Assembly: GCA_029449235.1 (NCBI GenBank)
Contig: JANATG010000010.1
Span: forward strand, 620,001-684,000
Direction: 5' to 3'
Length of the DNA stretch: 64,000 nucleotides
Origin: Linnemannia schmuckeri
Lineage: Eukaryota; Mortierellomycota; Mortierellomycetes; Mortierellales; Mortierellaceae
Positions 11,044 through 21,114 of this stretch are shown in pieces (the stretch's first letter is position 1; every line of letters begins with the position of its first letter). The position numbers were made by a program, and so were the translations under genes. A model generated the notes under the pieces. It ran no database searches. It had not been told where the DNA came from and was given only the letters and a program-made list of their open reading frames with translations.

Positions 11044-11343
11044 CTACGTGCAAATCTTCTCTTCGACAAAGTTCTCGCCTGTATTTCCCACGTCTCTTCC
11101 ATCCGAAGCTGAATCATGGACAAGAGAAGGGAAAAAACGGAAGGGTAGTTCATATTTAGTAAGAGGACAAAAAGAATTAAAAGAGGCAGTGAACTACAAT
11201 ACGCCACACCAAAACAGACCTCGTTTCCAACAATGGGTAAATAAAATACTCACTAGGCTGAAATACCAACTCAAGATATTCCCTGTCCTCAATCTCAAGA
11301 CCAATCGTTAGGTACAACAGCATCAAGGGAATCTTCACCTAGG
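11044..11343 (-). pseudogene. SDR array relic G: remnants of exon 2 end and exon 3
   Basis: Two fragments in the correct order and orientation survive. On the minus strand 11343-11253 reads LYLTIGLEIEDREY, matching the paralogue segment LYLATSLEIENRDV. It then reaches a damaged QPS-like end followed by GTGAGT, with the internal IPIANEI codons deleted. At 11110-11044 a decayed final exon reads GRDVGNTGENFVEEKICT then TAG, comparable to SRDVDLQE..EKLVREKIKA. Exon 1 and most of exon 2 are gone. This is a tenth array member nearly erased. Confidence 0.65.
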
Positions 11344-11840
11344 GCGAGCAAAAAATAGTCGAAGAAGGGAGCTGCCCGGCGAACGCGTGTTATTTTTTTT
11401 ACCAAATGGATATCCTAACCCTTTTAAAATTAAAATGACCGTGCGAATAAAGGGGTGAAGAAGAGAATGAGATCTTTTATCCAAAAAAAAGATGCGCTGT
11501 GACGACAGAGAGGTATGGACCATTGATTGTCAACGAAGGAAAGGATGAATAACGACCCGACCGTTGGTGAGCCAAGGCGCCACTTCATTTTCAGACGAAA
11601 TGAAAATCCCTCTCACATTACTCACGCTCACACACCGGCCCGGCGGCCACGAAAAAAAAAGACCAGCGAGGACGTGCATGCCATGCATGCACACACATCA
11701 AAATGTTTTTTTTCTGTGCAGGAAACGCTCTCTCAGTATTGCTAATCTTCCTACTGGCTTACAAAGAGACAGCTATTTTATTTGCTTATCACCAAATTCG
11801 TACATCTTATTGCGTTCTCGTTTGTTGTAATTTTTTTTTC
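11344..11840. other. Intergenic region between relic G and pseudogene H
   Basis: No gene seen. CATGCATG lies at 11682-11689 in a context resembling 8870-8900. Confidence 0.4.
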
Positions 11841-13169
11841 CTACGTCTTGACCATCTCGCGAACAAGATCCTCATTAAAGGCCCACGACTTTTCTTGGAG
11901 GTCTTCGTTTTCTCGCTAGAGTGGCTATATATATATTGAAAAAAACGAAGTGGCCAGAGAAGTAGCGCAAAAAAAGCGATGAGACTGACGGTTTCTCAAC
12001 AGGCGATACCTCCACATCCGACCTTGGTGTTCGTGCTGACCGCCAGGAAAAAAAAAACTCCCCTCCTAAAAAATGTAGGACATACCTGTCTTGGTTTCCT
12101 TACCAGCAGGAACAAGGTACCCCCCTCTCAGATCCCGCTCCTCAGCCTCAGGACTTGTCGTCAGGTACAGCTACGCCAACGCTCCATTGTCCGCCGTCAA
12201 TCCCACAGCTCGCATCGCCATAGCAGCCATCCACCTTGTAAAGGATGTTTTATTTTGTCGACCCAGAGAAGTGGCGACGACACCCGGATGGCAGGCATTG
12301 ACATAGACTCGGTCGTTGGCAACTCGACGGTCAAGGGCCTTTGCGAAGAGCACATTGGCGAGTTTTGACCGGCCGTAGCGACTAAGGTCGGTGGTCTTTG
12401 TTGGGTCATTGAGGTCTCGAAATCGATCCTGGTGCGTGGGGAGAAGGACTTGTGAACCATTGAGGAGATCACGACAATTCAGCAGGGCTGAGAGGCCTAG
12501 AGGCGGCCGAGGAGGGTTTTGTGAAAACAAAGTGGCTATTTTGTGATTCGGGGAGTATGGTGAGGAAAATGTGAGAAAGATTAGCAACGAAATGATCAAA
12601 GAGAGGCGTGAAACCAAAACGTGTGCATTGCCTCTGATCAACGCATTCGCCCTCATTTTTCGCGATTTTTTTCTGTTGTCTATGTCGTGCCGCAAACCCT
12701 ATTAGAGGAAAAAGAGTACATACCCCATGTGGTTGACAGCGAACTGTGACGCGATTCCATCAGAACTCAACTCAAACGGCGCCGCTATTATCCCCGAATT
12801 ACAAACCAAAAATATACAATGGCAACCTCCGCTCTAAAAACTCCCTCGCAGCCTGCTGACCTTTGTTCAAACTCATCAAATCCAGCTCTAAAACTCCAAT
12901 TTCGGTGCAGTGTAAAGAAAAGGATACTTGGATTGGATCTCGAGGATGGCGGAATCGATGGCAGCAAGAGCACGCTATTGAGAACGACAGACTAAAAAGA
13001 CATGAGCATCACGACCGCCTAGGGCGAGCATCGTGGCGTATCCGAGGCCCGAATAGGTCCCGGTTACGATGGCGTCTTTCCCAGTCAGGTCTGGGATTTG
13101 GTCGTGCGGGTAACGGTGATTTGGAGTGGCGCAGGTCTTCCAGAAGGCAAGCTGTGAAAACTTTTTCAT
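11841..13169 (-). pseudogene. SDR array copy H: disabled short-chain dehydrogenase, sister of copy F
   Basis: The ATG at 13169 begins MKKFSQLAFWKT, as in copy F. The cofactor motif reads TGTYSGLG. A TAG stop follows CRSQ near 12975, a base is missing in the T-run of the LEFLELD segment near 12890, and further stops precede a preserved exon end (CAACCACATGGG then GTATGT near 12722). Exon 2 begins at about 12535 with frame-disrupting changes after HFVFT, but 12292-12412 is nearly identical to 9520-9640 of copy F, including the YGRSKLANVLFAKALDRR segment. The last exon (11841 to about 11921) has an extra A in ARKN. This is a clear pseudogene that may have exchanged sequence with F. Confidence 0.88.
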
Positions 13170-13753
13170 GTTGAGAGGAGGTGGTAAAGAGAGTGGCGGA
13201 GGAGAAGGAAGAGGGGCTGAAGAATTATTTGGAAATTGTGTATCTGGCAAAGGAGGAGGAGGAAGAGGTTAGGAAATTACTCGTATTTATGTTGCAAAAA
13301 AAGGGGGAAAGGCGGAGGGCATGAGGACATGATATGAGACTTGAGACTCCTGAAGATTCGGCATCGAAAACCTTCGAACCTCGGACTCATTGGTGTCGCC
13401 TGTTGCTGCACCTTAATATTTTTCTCGTTTCGGTTGTCTTTTTTTTTATTCTTGGTTTTTTTTATCTGTTCTAGTTTCTTGATTGTTGGCTGCTTGTTTT
13501 TACTTGCTTGTTGCGCTTTTCAGGCTGTCAATGATCTACGCTGATGATGTTGTGCAGCGATAGCGATGGGTGACATAATAAATGTACAGGTGCACTCTGG
13601 TACAGGTTTGTCAAATATTTTTTAATAGTGGAGCGAGAGGGTATCGCGTAGAAAAACAGGATCGTGCATTGGGTAGTACGATTGCGTTTGCAAGCGATCC
13701 CAAGTCAGAGAAAAAAAAAGTCCAAAAAGGCATGCTATTAGGTAGGATTTGAT
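13170..13753. other. Intergenic region between pseudogene H and copy I
   Basis: No gene seen. A T-rich tract at 13410-13520 echoes the one at 10690-10840 upstream of copy F, consistent with duplicated flanking DNA. Confidence 0.4.
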
Positions 13754-15111
13754 TTATGAACCAAGCTTCTCCTTTACTAAGTTATCGCTGAAAGTCCACA
13801 GCTTCTCCTGTAGATCCACATTTCTTCCGTAGGATGCTACAAACGTCGGGCAAGAAAAGAACGAGGAAAAAAGGTGATGTCGTATTTAGTAAGAGGATAA
13901 AGAGGGCAGGCAGCATGCCATATAAAAGCAGGCTTCGTTGCCAAACACAGTAGTAACAACATCAAAAAGCTTACTGGGCTGGATCTCCTTGGCAATGGGA
14001 ATAAAATACCGCCCCCTTAGATCCTTCTCCTCAATCTCGGAACTAGTTGCCAAATACAACTGCGTCAGTGCACCTTCCTTGGGCTTCATTCCAAACACCT
14101 TGGGCGCCACAGTACTCATCCTCCCCGTAAAGGATCCATATGTCTCCCCTGTTCGATTAGCCAAGTTCGAGTCAACATATCCTGGGTGAGCAATGTTGAC
14201 AAATACTTTTTCTTTGATGAGACGTTGGGCGAGGGCCCGACCGAAGAGGAGATTGGCGAGTTTGGATTGGCCATAGCGGGTCATAGAAGAGAGAGCCTTT
14301 TCGTCGTTAAGCTTGTCGAATGCAATTCCTCCACGGGGAGCCATTTCGTGGGCCATGGAGGAGAGGATGACGATCCGGGACGGCTGGGACTCTTTGAGTT
14401 TTTCGAGAAGTTCTAAGGTGAAGACAAAGTGACTATTTGGAATTTAAGTTATTGTGAGTTATTCGATGTAGACATGTGTTCGATGCAGTATTTTTTCGTG
14501 CAGATGTACAATTACGGCTTTTTTTTTTTTTGGTCTTCTCATTCGGCGTTTTATGTCTCGTTTCTTAAACATTTCAAAGCCCCTCCTTCTGGACAATCAA
14601 TTCTTGCCAAGCACTTCCTCTTAGCCCAGCATCAAACAGAAACGAAAAAAGGCGTAAAAACTTACCCTAAGTGATTAACAGCGAACTGTGTCTCAATCCC
14701 ATCAGCACTCAACTCAAACGGCGTCGCCATGATTCCCGAGTTATTCACCAAAATATGAAGTGGCAATCCCTTGCTCACAAAAGTCCTCGCACTCTCTCGT
14801 GCCTTCTTTAAGTCATTCAAATCCAACTCCAAAAACTCCAACTTTAAAGCCTCAACATCTACACATGGATACGCCTTCTTCACTTCCGCCTTAACCCTGA
14901 TAATCGCGTCAAGGGCGCGTTGTTGGGACCGACAGGCGAGGAAGACGTGAGCACCCTTGGCGGCGAGGGCGACGGTGGTAGCGAAACCGAGTCCGGAGTT
15001 TGCGCCGGTCACGATGGCTACCTTACCAATGAGGTCGGGGATTTTTGAGTAGGAGTAGCCGTTGGGGGTAACGAGGTGTTTCCAGAAGGCGAATTGGGTT
15101 ATGTTGTTCAT
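13754..15111 (-). CDS. SDR array copy I: retinol-dehydrogenase-like short-chain dehydrogenase
   Basis: Exons are 14666-15111, 13975-14432 and 13754-13836 (328 residues). TGANSGLG is at 35-42, NNSG follows, and the active site Y202-K206 is in the variant RYGQSKLAN. HPGYVDSNL follows. Exon 1 ends NHLG where most paralogues have NHMG. Intron 1 is the longest in the array (233 bases) and contains a T-run. It ends KEKLGS with a TAA stop, unlike the KVKA ending of its neighbours. All catalytic residues are present. Divergence in the tail and the EVKKAYPCVDVEAL segment marks it as one of the older copies. Substrate not identifiable. Confidence 0.91.
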
Positions 15112-15515
15112 TTTCTTGGTTTTTTTTGATGGTGTTTAGTGAGGCCCTTGATGGATTGAGTGAAGAAAAAGAGAGAAAAAGAAAATAAAAGAAAGAGAAA
15201 GACAGGACAGTTCGTGTTCTTATTCAAGCAATTAACAGGCACACACAGGGGTAAAAGGACACAAAAATAAAACCGCCGGGACCCTTTTCAAAAATTATGC
15301 TTTTTGCATTTACTGTTCGATCGCAAAAAAGATTGCGTACTCACGGAGGAATAATGGCAACAAACACATGCGTTGGTTTGGAGCCTGGGATAGGGGGGTC
15401 AGTCGTACATTTATTAAGTAGTGGTGTCATGGTGGACTAATAAGATGGGATGAGAGGGAAGAGGTACTGAGAGAGGGATTGAAGGGACAAGGGGGACGAA
15501 CAGGGTACGTCCTTT
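15112..15515. other. Intergenic region between SDR copies I and J
   Basis: No gene or notable structure seen apart from A/G-rich sequence at 15160-15210, upstream of copy I. Confidence 0.4.
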
Positions 15516-16837
15516 TTAGGTCTTGACCTTTTCATTCATGAGTCTCTCACTGAATGTCCACAGCTTTTCCTGCAGCTCCTCGTCCCTTGCCAATGCACCT
15601 AAATGCGAAAAAAATGTGATCGAACCATAAATTCAGAAACAGGTTTTGTTTATGTCCTCATGGGCTCAAAGACTGGCTCCCTTACATCATTTTTGTTGGT
15701 GGCATATGCATCTGCCCACTTGCCTATCCCCCTCCGTCGATCACGCAAAAATAACCGCCCGGACAACAAAAAATACAGAAGAAACACGACATGTCACTTA
15801 CTAGGTTGGATCTCATTGGCAATAGGGATGAAATACCTTCCTCTCACATTATTATTCTCAATCTCAGGACTAGTCGCAACATATAACTCAGTCAAGCTTC
15901 CGACCTTTGGCGTCATAGCCATCAATAGTGTAACCTTCTCTGCAATGATCCCCATGACTGACCTGATCTCATCCCCCGTATGTCGAGCCAGTTGCGTAGA
16001 TGCAAACCCTGGATGAACAGCGTTCACATAAACCCGTTCGTTTGCCAAACGACGGACAAGAGCCTTTGTGAACAAGATATTGGCGAGTTTTGAACGGCCG
16101 TAGCGGGTGAAGGCGTTGGTCTTTGTAGGGTCGTTGAGGGTGTCGAAATCGATCCCGCCCAAGTGTGCGGGCGCCATTTCGTGGCCGTTGGAGGTGAGGT
16201 TTACGATTCGGGAGGGTTGAGAGGCCTTGATCTTGTCAAGAAGACCCATTGTGAAGACGAAATGACTAGAGAAATAATAAATCGTAAGAGAGGTTAGTGC
16301 GGATGAAAAACCACGATGAAGAAAAAAAAAAAAAAAAAAAAAAAGTTTCGGGCCTCAGTGACACTTTTTTTCCTCTGTGGGTTCTTACCCCATGTGGTTC
16401 ACAGCGAACTGGGTCTCGATCCCATCAGCGCTCAAAGCAAAAGGACACATCACAATCCCTGCGTTGTTGATAAGGATATGCAGCGGCAAACCCTTCTTCA
16501 AAAACTCCTTCGCTGCCAGATGAGCCTTACTCATATCATTCAAATCCAATTCCAAGAACTCAAGTTGCCCAGCCACCGCGTTAGGATAAGTTCCCTTGAT
16601 CTCAGCCTTGGCTCGTTCGATCGCATCCTCCGCACGTTGTTTAGTACGACAGGCCAAGAAAACATGTGCGCCATGAGCTGCAAGTGCAACGGTAGTAGCG
16701 TAGCCGAGTCCTCTGTTGGCGCCGGTGACGATGGCGACCTTTCCTGAGAGGTCGGGGATTTGGTCGTGGGAGAAACGGTTTGGGGTGATGAATGTCTTCC
16801 AGAAAGCGAGTTGGGTTAGACTGCTGGTGAACGCCAT
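15516..16837 (-). CDS. SDR array copy J: retinol-dehydrogenase-like short-chain dehydrogenase (first in transcription order)
   Basis: Exons are 16389-16837, 15802-16265 and 15516-15598 (331 residues). The cofactor motif is TGANRGLG at 38-45, NNAG follows, the catalytic serine is in NLTSNGHEM, and Y205-K209 is in RYGRSKLAN. The HPG segment reads HPGFASTQLARHTGDE. Intron 1 holds a run of about 25 A. This is the right-hand end of the array; the next gene rightward is unrelated. The start was chosen by alignment with the other copies (LTQLAFWKTF); upstream in-frame codons to 16927 look like untranslated leader. Likely an active NAD(P)-dependent oxidoreductase. Confidence 0.92.
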
Positions 16838-17450
16838 TTTGTTTTTGTATGCTCTGGTGTATTGGTATATTGGGGTGTAGGGTGAGAATGAAGGAGATGA
16901 AGAGAGAAGAGAGCTAGTTGTTGGCACTTTTGGTTTGAATGATGAAAAAAAGAAAAGAAAATGACGAAACGTAATCGTATTTCATGTAAAAACGAAGGAA
17001 AAAAAAACCCCCGCCCAAAGCGTTCCAGATTCTCATCGACGACCTGAGCAAGCGAAATCATATTGTAAAGTGGGTATTTTCCGTGAGTCAATCTCGACGC
17101 GTCGCCATTTATGATTGTGTGCTGCACTCTAATCCTAATGATGTGAATGAAAGGTGTCACCGCATCAATAGGATTTTCCTGGCCAATGGCCTTCTCTCCA
17201 TGCATGCATGAAGACAAAAGCAACGCGTACCGCGTGTGTGACGAAGTGCTCCTTCACACTTCTTTACACAGCAAAAAATTTCCTAATGCGGTGGACATTG
17301 TGCTTTTCCTGAGCGACCATGGAGAACATAATAAATACGCGAACAGCCCAAAATCCTGACGATAAAGGACGCATTTCCTACTTTTTTTTGGAGGACTTTT
17401 TTTTTTCTTCTTCTTTACTTCCATATCTCAACTCATTTTCTCTTCTATGT
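16838..17450. other. Intergenic region between copy J and the TMEM135-like gene
   Basis: No gene seen. It includes CATGCATGCATG at 17199-17210, about 360 bases upstream of copy J. Confidence 0.4.
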
Positions 17451-19962
17451 CTAAATACCACTTCTCTCCCTCTCAATAGCAGCCAATGCATCTCTATCCT
17501 CAATGGCAGATTGAGAAAGATTTACACCGCCATTACTATGCTCCTTCTGCAATCCATTGTCCTTTGCTTTCCCCTTTCCACTATCTTTCTCCACTTGATG
17601 ACCACTATGTCCACCACTACGACGAGTCCTCTTGATCTCAACAATCCAACCAAGCAGTCCCTGCATACTAGGACGAACCATCTCCCTCTTCCACCGCATG
17701 CCTGTCAACAGGACTGACATCGACGCCGCATACATCAAAGCCTCGCCTGTCATCTCCACCCTCCGACTCAACCGACCCGCCATGATCCGGCTCCACATCG
17801 AGTAAATAGCACGGGGCAAGACATAGAGCGCCATCTCTGCACGTCGATGAGGTTTCTCGACTAGGACTGAGAATCCGCACATGAAGGACCCAAGAAGGGG
17901 GCCATAGATATGGTCGATCACGTTGCTGGTGTAACGTCGTCCTGTCAGCTTCATGGTGATCGGCATGACCTTGGACCGCCAGGTACAAATTCCGTACCAG
18001 ATCAGGGCAATGTAGGTGGCGAGGAAGGCGCTGGAGCGGGCGGTGGCCATGAGTGTTGAGGAGACGGTCGCAACGGGGTTCTCCTGGAGTCTGTTGAAGA
18101 AAGCTTTGGGGCTCAATAATGCTGGCAAAAGATGTACAGGCAAGTAGATCTATCATCACATTAAGCCAGAATGGTGGAACGGTTAGTCATTTTGAAAGGA
18201 CCACTGGTGAATTATAGCTGTCACTCTCCTTTATTCCAACTTACACCAGTGGAGACCATGAAGCCCTGAATCCATCTGTATCCTGTGTGAACCTATTAGT
18301 TTTCAATACCATACAATTGAACACGAATGTTAGTTGTCTAAACCATGTCCATAATAATAGTCCTTCGAGATGCAAGTACGCGTAATAGTAAATCATAGGT
18401 TGACCATACCTCACACGACTTCGTAATGCCTTGGTGCACCACCTCACATGGGAGACGGCTACGCAGGGCAAAGTCACCTATTTAAGAAATAAAAAATAGC
18501 CCATCCATACCACGGAGCAAAAAATAAGACGGAGTTAGTTAGTTAACCATAAAATAAAGAAGCTGGTTGCTGTTAAGCACATGAAAGTGAGCAAGTCAAA
18601 GAAAAAAAAACGGTGCAAAATCGCAAGGTAAATTAATCTGCCGGCATTCCGCTAGCCGCCACCAGGCATTTTTTTTTCTTTTCTCAATCGAGAATACAAT
18701 CGAATGAAGGGAAGAGAAAAATACATTGTAGGACTTACCCATTTGAGGATTCAGTCCAAGGTCTTCACAGAGGCCGGTGAGGAGGTTGCGGATATGAGGT
18801 GGATTGACTTGTTTGAATTGAATCTCTCCTGTCCGGACGCCTCTCAAGGTCTCCAGTAGTCGCTTATCCATCCTTGCCATCTTTGTGATCCAGAAAGCAT
18901 AAGGGCTATTAGATGTAGTGGTTCGAAGGCAAACACAGATAAGATTTTTGTAAGCGATCGATCCTCTCTTTTTGTAAACACAAACGCAACGCGATAATAG
19001 ACAATCATGCATGCGTATATATCTTACCCAGGCAGACGTTGTGGTTCATATAACCACGAGAACATGATCTCAGTACAGGCCAACACAAAAACGGCCACAG
19101 CGCCATAGGAACCCAGCCAGTGAGGTCCCCATTGGTTCTTGACGGCGACATGGCCAAAGACATCCAGGGCCCGGACCACCGCAAAGAGCGAGTAATCTAT
19201 CGTGGCATGGTTGGGTCGTTTCTGGTGCATAAAGACAATGGCGGCAGCAGACGAGAGGAATGATGCCAGCATGGTGATTCGTTGCTGCATATCCTCTGCC
19301 AGGTTAACCTTGTCCACATCCTTCATGGTCAAGTTCTTCAACGACGACGTACTCTGGTCATCACCGGCCATTGAGGAAGACGAGGACGAAGAACCCTCCT
19401 TGTTCACTTGTTGTTGTTGTTGCTGTTGCTGTTTAAGATGCTGCTGTTGCTGTTTAAGATGCTGCTGGTGTTGGACATGCTGTGCAAGGGCTGCCTTCTT
19501 GATTCCTCTTGTCAAAAAGACCTCCAGCAGTTTATATCCTCCGAGAGTGATCATTAACAGCATGCTCATGCCATCGCGCTTGGACGAGGTTCCGTCCTTG
19601 ATGACAGTCAGAAGAGCCTTGACTAGGGCAACTACGGGGTTCTGACCCTTAGGTGTCGCTTTCCGAGGATTCATGATAAAGCCCAGGAGGGTCTTGATGA
19701 GTTTTGGGGCGGTTGCAAAGACATAACCGACACCGTATGACCGGATACAGACGCGGAACGCAGAGACCAGCTCTGGTGAGAGGAGGGAGGTATTGTTGTT
19801 GGTTTTGGTGTGGGTTGGCTTGGAGGGTGGAGAGGTGTGGTTGTTGTGGGGTTGGTGGTTGTGGTCGGTAAGGATGTTCGCCGTTGGTGTGGGGGATATT
19901 TCGGGCTGTGCCTGTGCCCGTGCCTGTGCAAGGTGGTGTGTGGTGTCGTCGGTTGTCTCCAT
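17451..19962 (-). CDS. TMEM135/Tim17-like multi-pass membrane protein with glutamine-rich insert
   Basis: Exons are 19028-19962, 18739-18905, 18410-18477, 18245-18292 and 17451-18149 (638 residues; every phase agrees). The order of conserved blocks fits fungal TMEM135-like proteins: an early RSYGVGYVFATAPKL helix; LSSAAAIVF; DYSLFAVVRALD; a PHWLGSYGAVAVFVLACTEI helix; YEPQRLPGPYAFWI; PCEVVHQ..SC; YLPVHLLPALL; and SSAFLATYIALIWY. In animals TMEM135 acts at peroxisomes, mitochondria and lipid droplets; location here is inferred. Between the first helices and the conserved NLTMKDVDKV block lies an HQQHLK-(Q)n tract and a serine run, absent from the family core. The N-terminus is Thr/His/Pro-rich and low in complexity. 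Exons 3 and 4 are very short; the exon 4 acceptor (CTAATAG at 18293) was chosen to keep frame. Confidence 0.78.
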
Positions 19963-21114
19963 TGCTCCGAGTTGAATGCTTGAATGAACGCAGAAGGTGT
20001 GATGGAGAATAAGGTAAAAAAAAAGGAGGTAAAGGGCCAAAGTGTGGGGTAAGTAAGCGAATGACACTAACGGAAGGAAAAGATGGGATGTGAAGAGAAA
20101 GGAAGAGAGGAAGAAAGGAAGAGAAGAAAGAAGGGTGCGGAGAGAATAAGAACGGAAGAGAAGTACGTAGAAGAAGAAAAGGAACAGGCTTGGCTGGCTG
20201 AGCAATTGGAGCAGAGGGAAGGATGGGCAAAGAGCAAAAGAGTCAGGGTCAGGGTCAGGGTCTGTCTGTCTGTCGGTCTGTCTCTCAGTCTGTCAGGGAC
20301 AAGAAGGGCAAGATAGTAAACGGTTCTCTCACCCACATTGCACGCTCGCATAGAAAACAGGCTGTTGTTGTTCAGGCACACTGCACACAACACAGGTCCC
20401 GAAGTTGATTGGCTCTCTCCGGAGCTCGGTCTCGAATAACCTGAGTATGGCCTGATATGCATAAATAGTGGCTATCCGTTTCTACTTCTTCTTTCAAAAT
20501 ACAAGAAAACAGCCGTGTATTCCTTCCCATGTGAAGACTAAATGAGAAAAAAAAACCCTCGCAAAGATCCATGCGCGCTTGTTATTTTTCGTGGCCCTTG
20601 TCAACAAGGCATCATTCTACCATCAACATGCATGCTGCTAGCCCTTTATCCAATATTCCCAGCCGATCATTTTAAATGCTTTGACCCATTCATCCCCAAC
20701 AAACACGACAAAGTCGATTACGATCCGTGCGGTGCGAGAAAACGAATCGTGTTGTAACATGTTTATGTAGCCTCTCTTTCTTCTACTTTCAAAACCTTAT
20801 AACTTGGTTCATGCCCCTCTTTTTGCTACCTTTCTGTTCTATGCAATGCCCCGATAAAAATGACCTCTGAATGGCAAAAATAAATCTAGTGTAGTCAACT
20901 GAATGAACCAGCATCCAGTTTTCAAAAATAAAAAAAGAAAAATATAAAGTACGAAGCAAAGTGGCGTATGCAAAAAGACAAAAAGACAATAGATCTGTCT
21001 ATAAAGTGTTTAAATTGAAAGAAGGTGAACAATAGAAAGCTTGACGGGTACCAATTGAAAATCCAACGAGAGAGAGAGTAATGAAAAGAGAGTGGGCTGG
21101 GTATGTGTATCCGC
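19963..21114. other. Intergenic region with GTCAGG/GTCTGT repeats
   Basis: No gene seen. The probable 5' leader of the TMEM135-like gene is purine-rich on the plus strand (20085-20175) and contains a short GTCAGG array then GTCTGT repeats at 20241-20296. Confidence 0.5.
20241..20296. repeat. Simple repeats (GTCAGG)n and (GTCTGT)n
   Basis: Three consecutive GTCAGG units, then CTGT-based repeats with a GGTCTGT variant. Probably a polymorphic microsatellite in the upstream region of the TMEM135-like gene. Confidence 0.7.

Noticed and set aside
7..16837. Idea that the SDR array is a biosynthetic gene cluster
   Set aside because: No core synthase, P450, transporter or regulator lies among the copies. 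The only enzymes are paralogues of one another, so tandem duplication is the simpler reading.
19963..20230. Upstream in-frame extension of the TMEM135-like protein
   Set aside because: It is a hydrophobic, low-complexity translation of a C/T-rich leader, and the protein family has no such segment.
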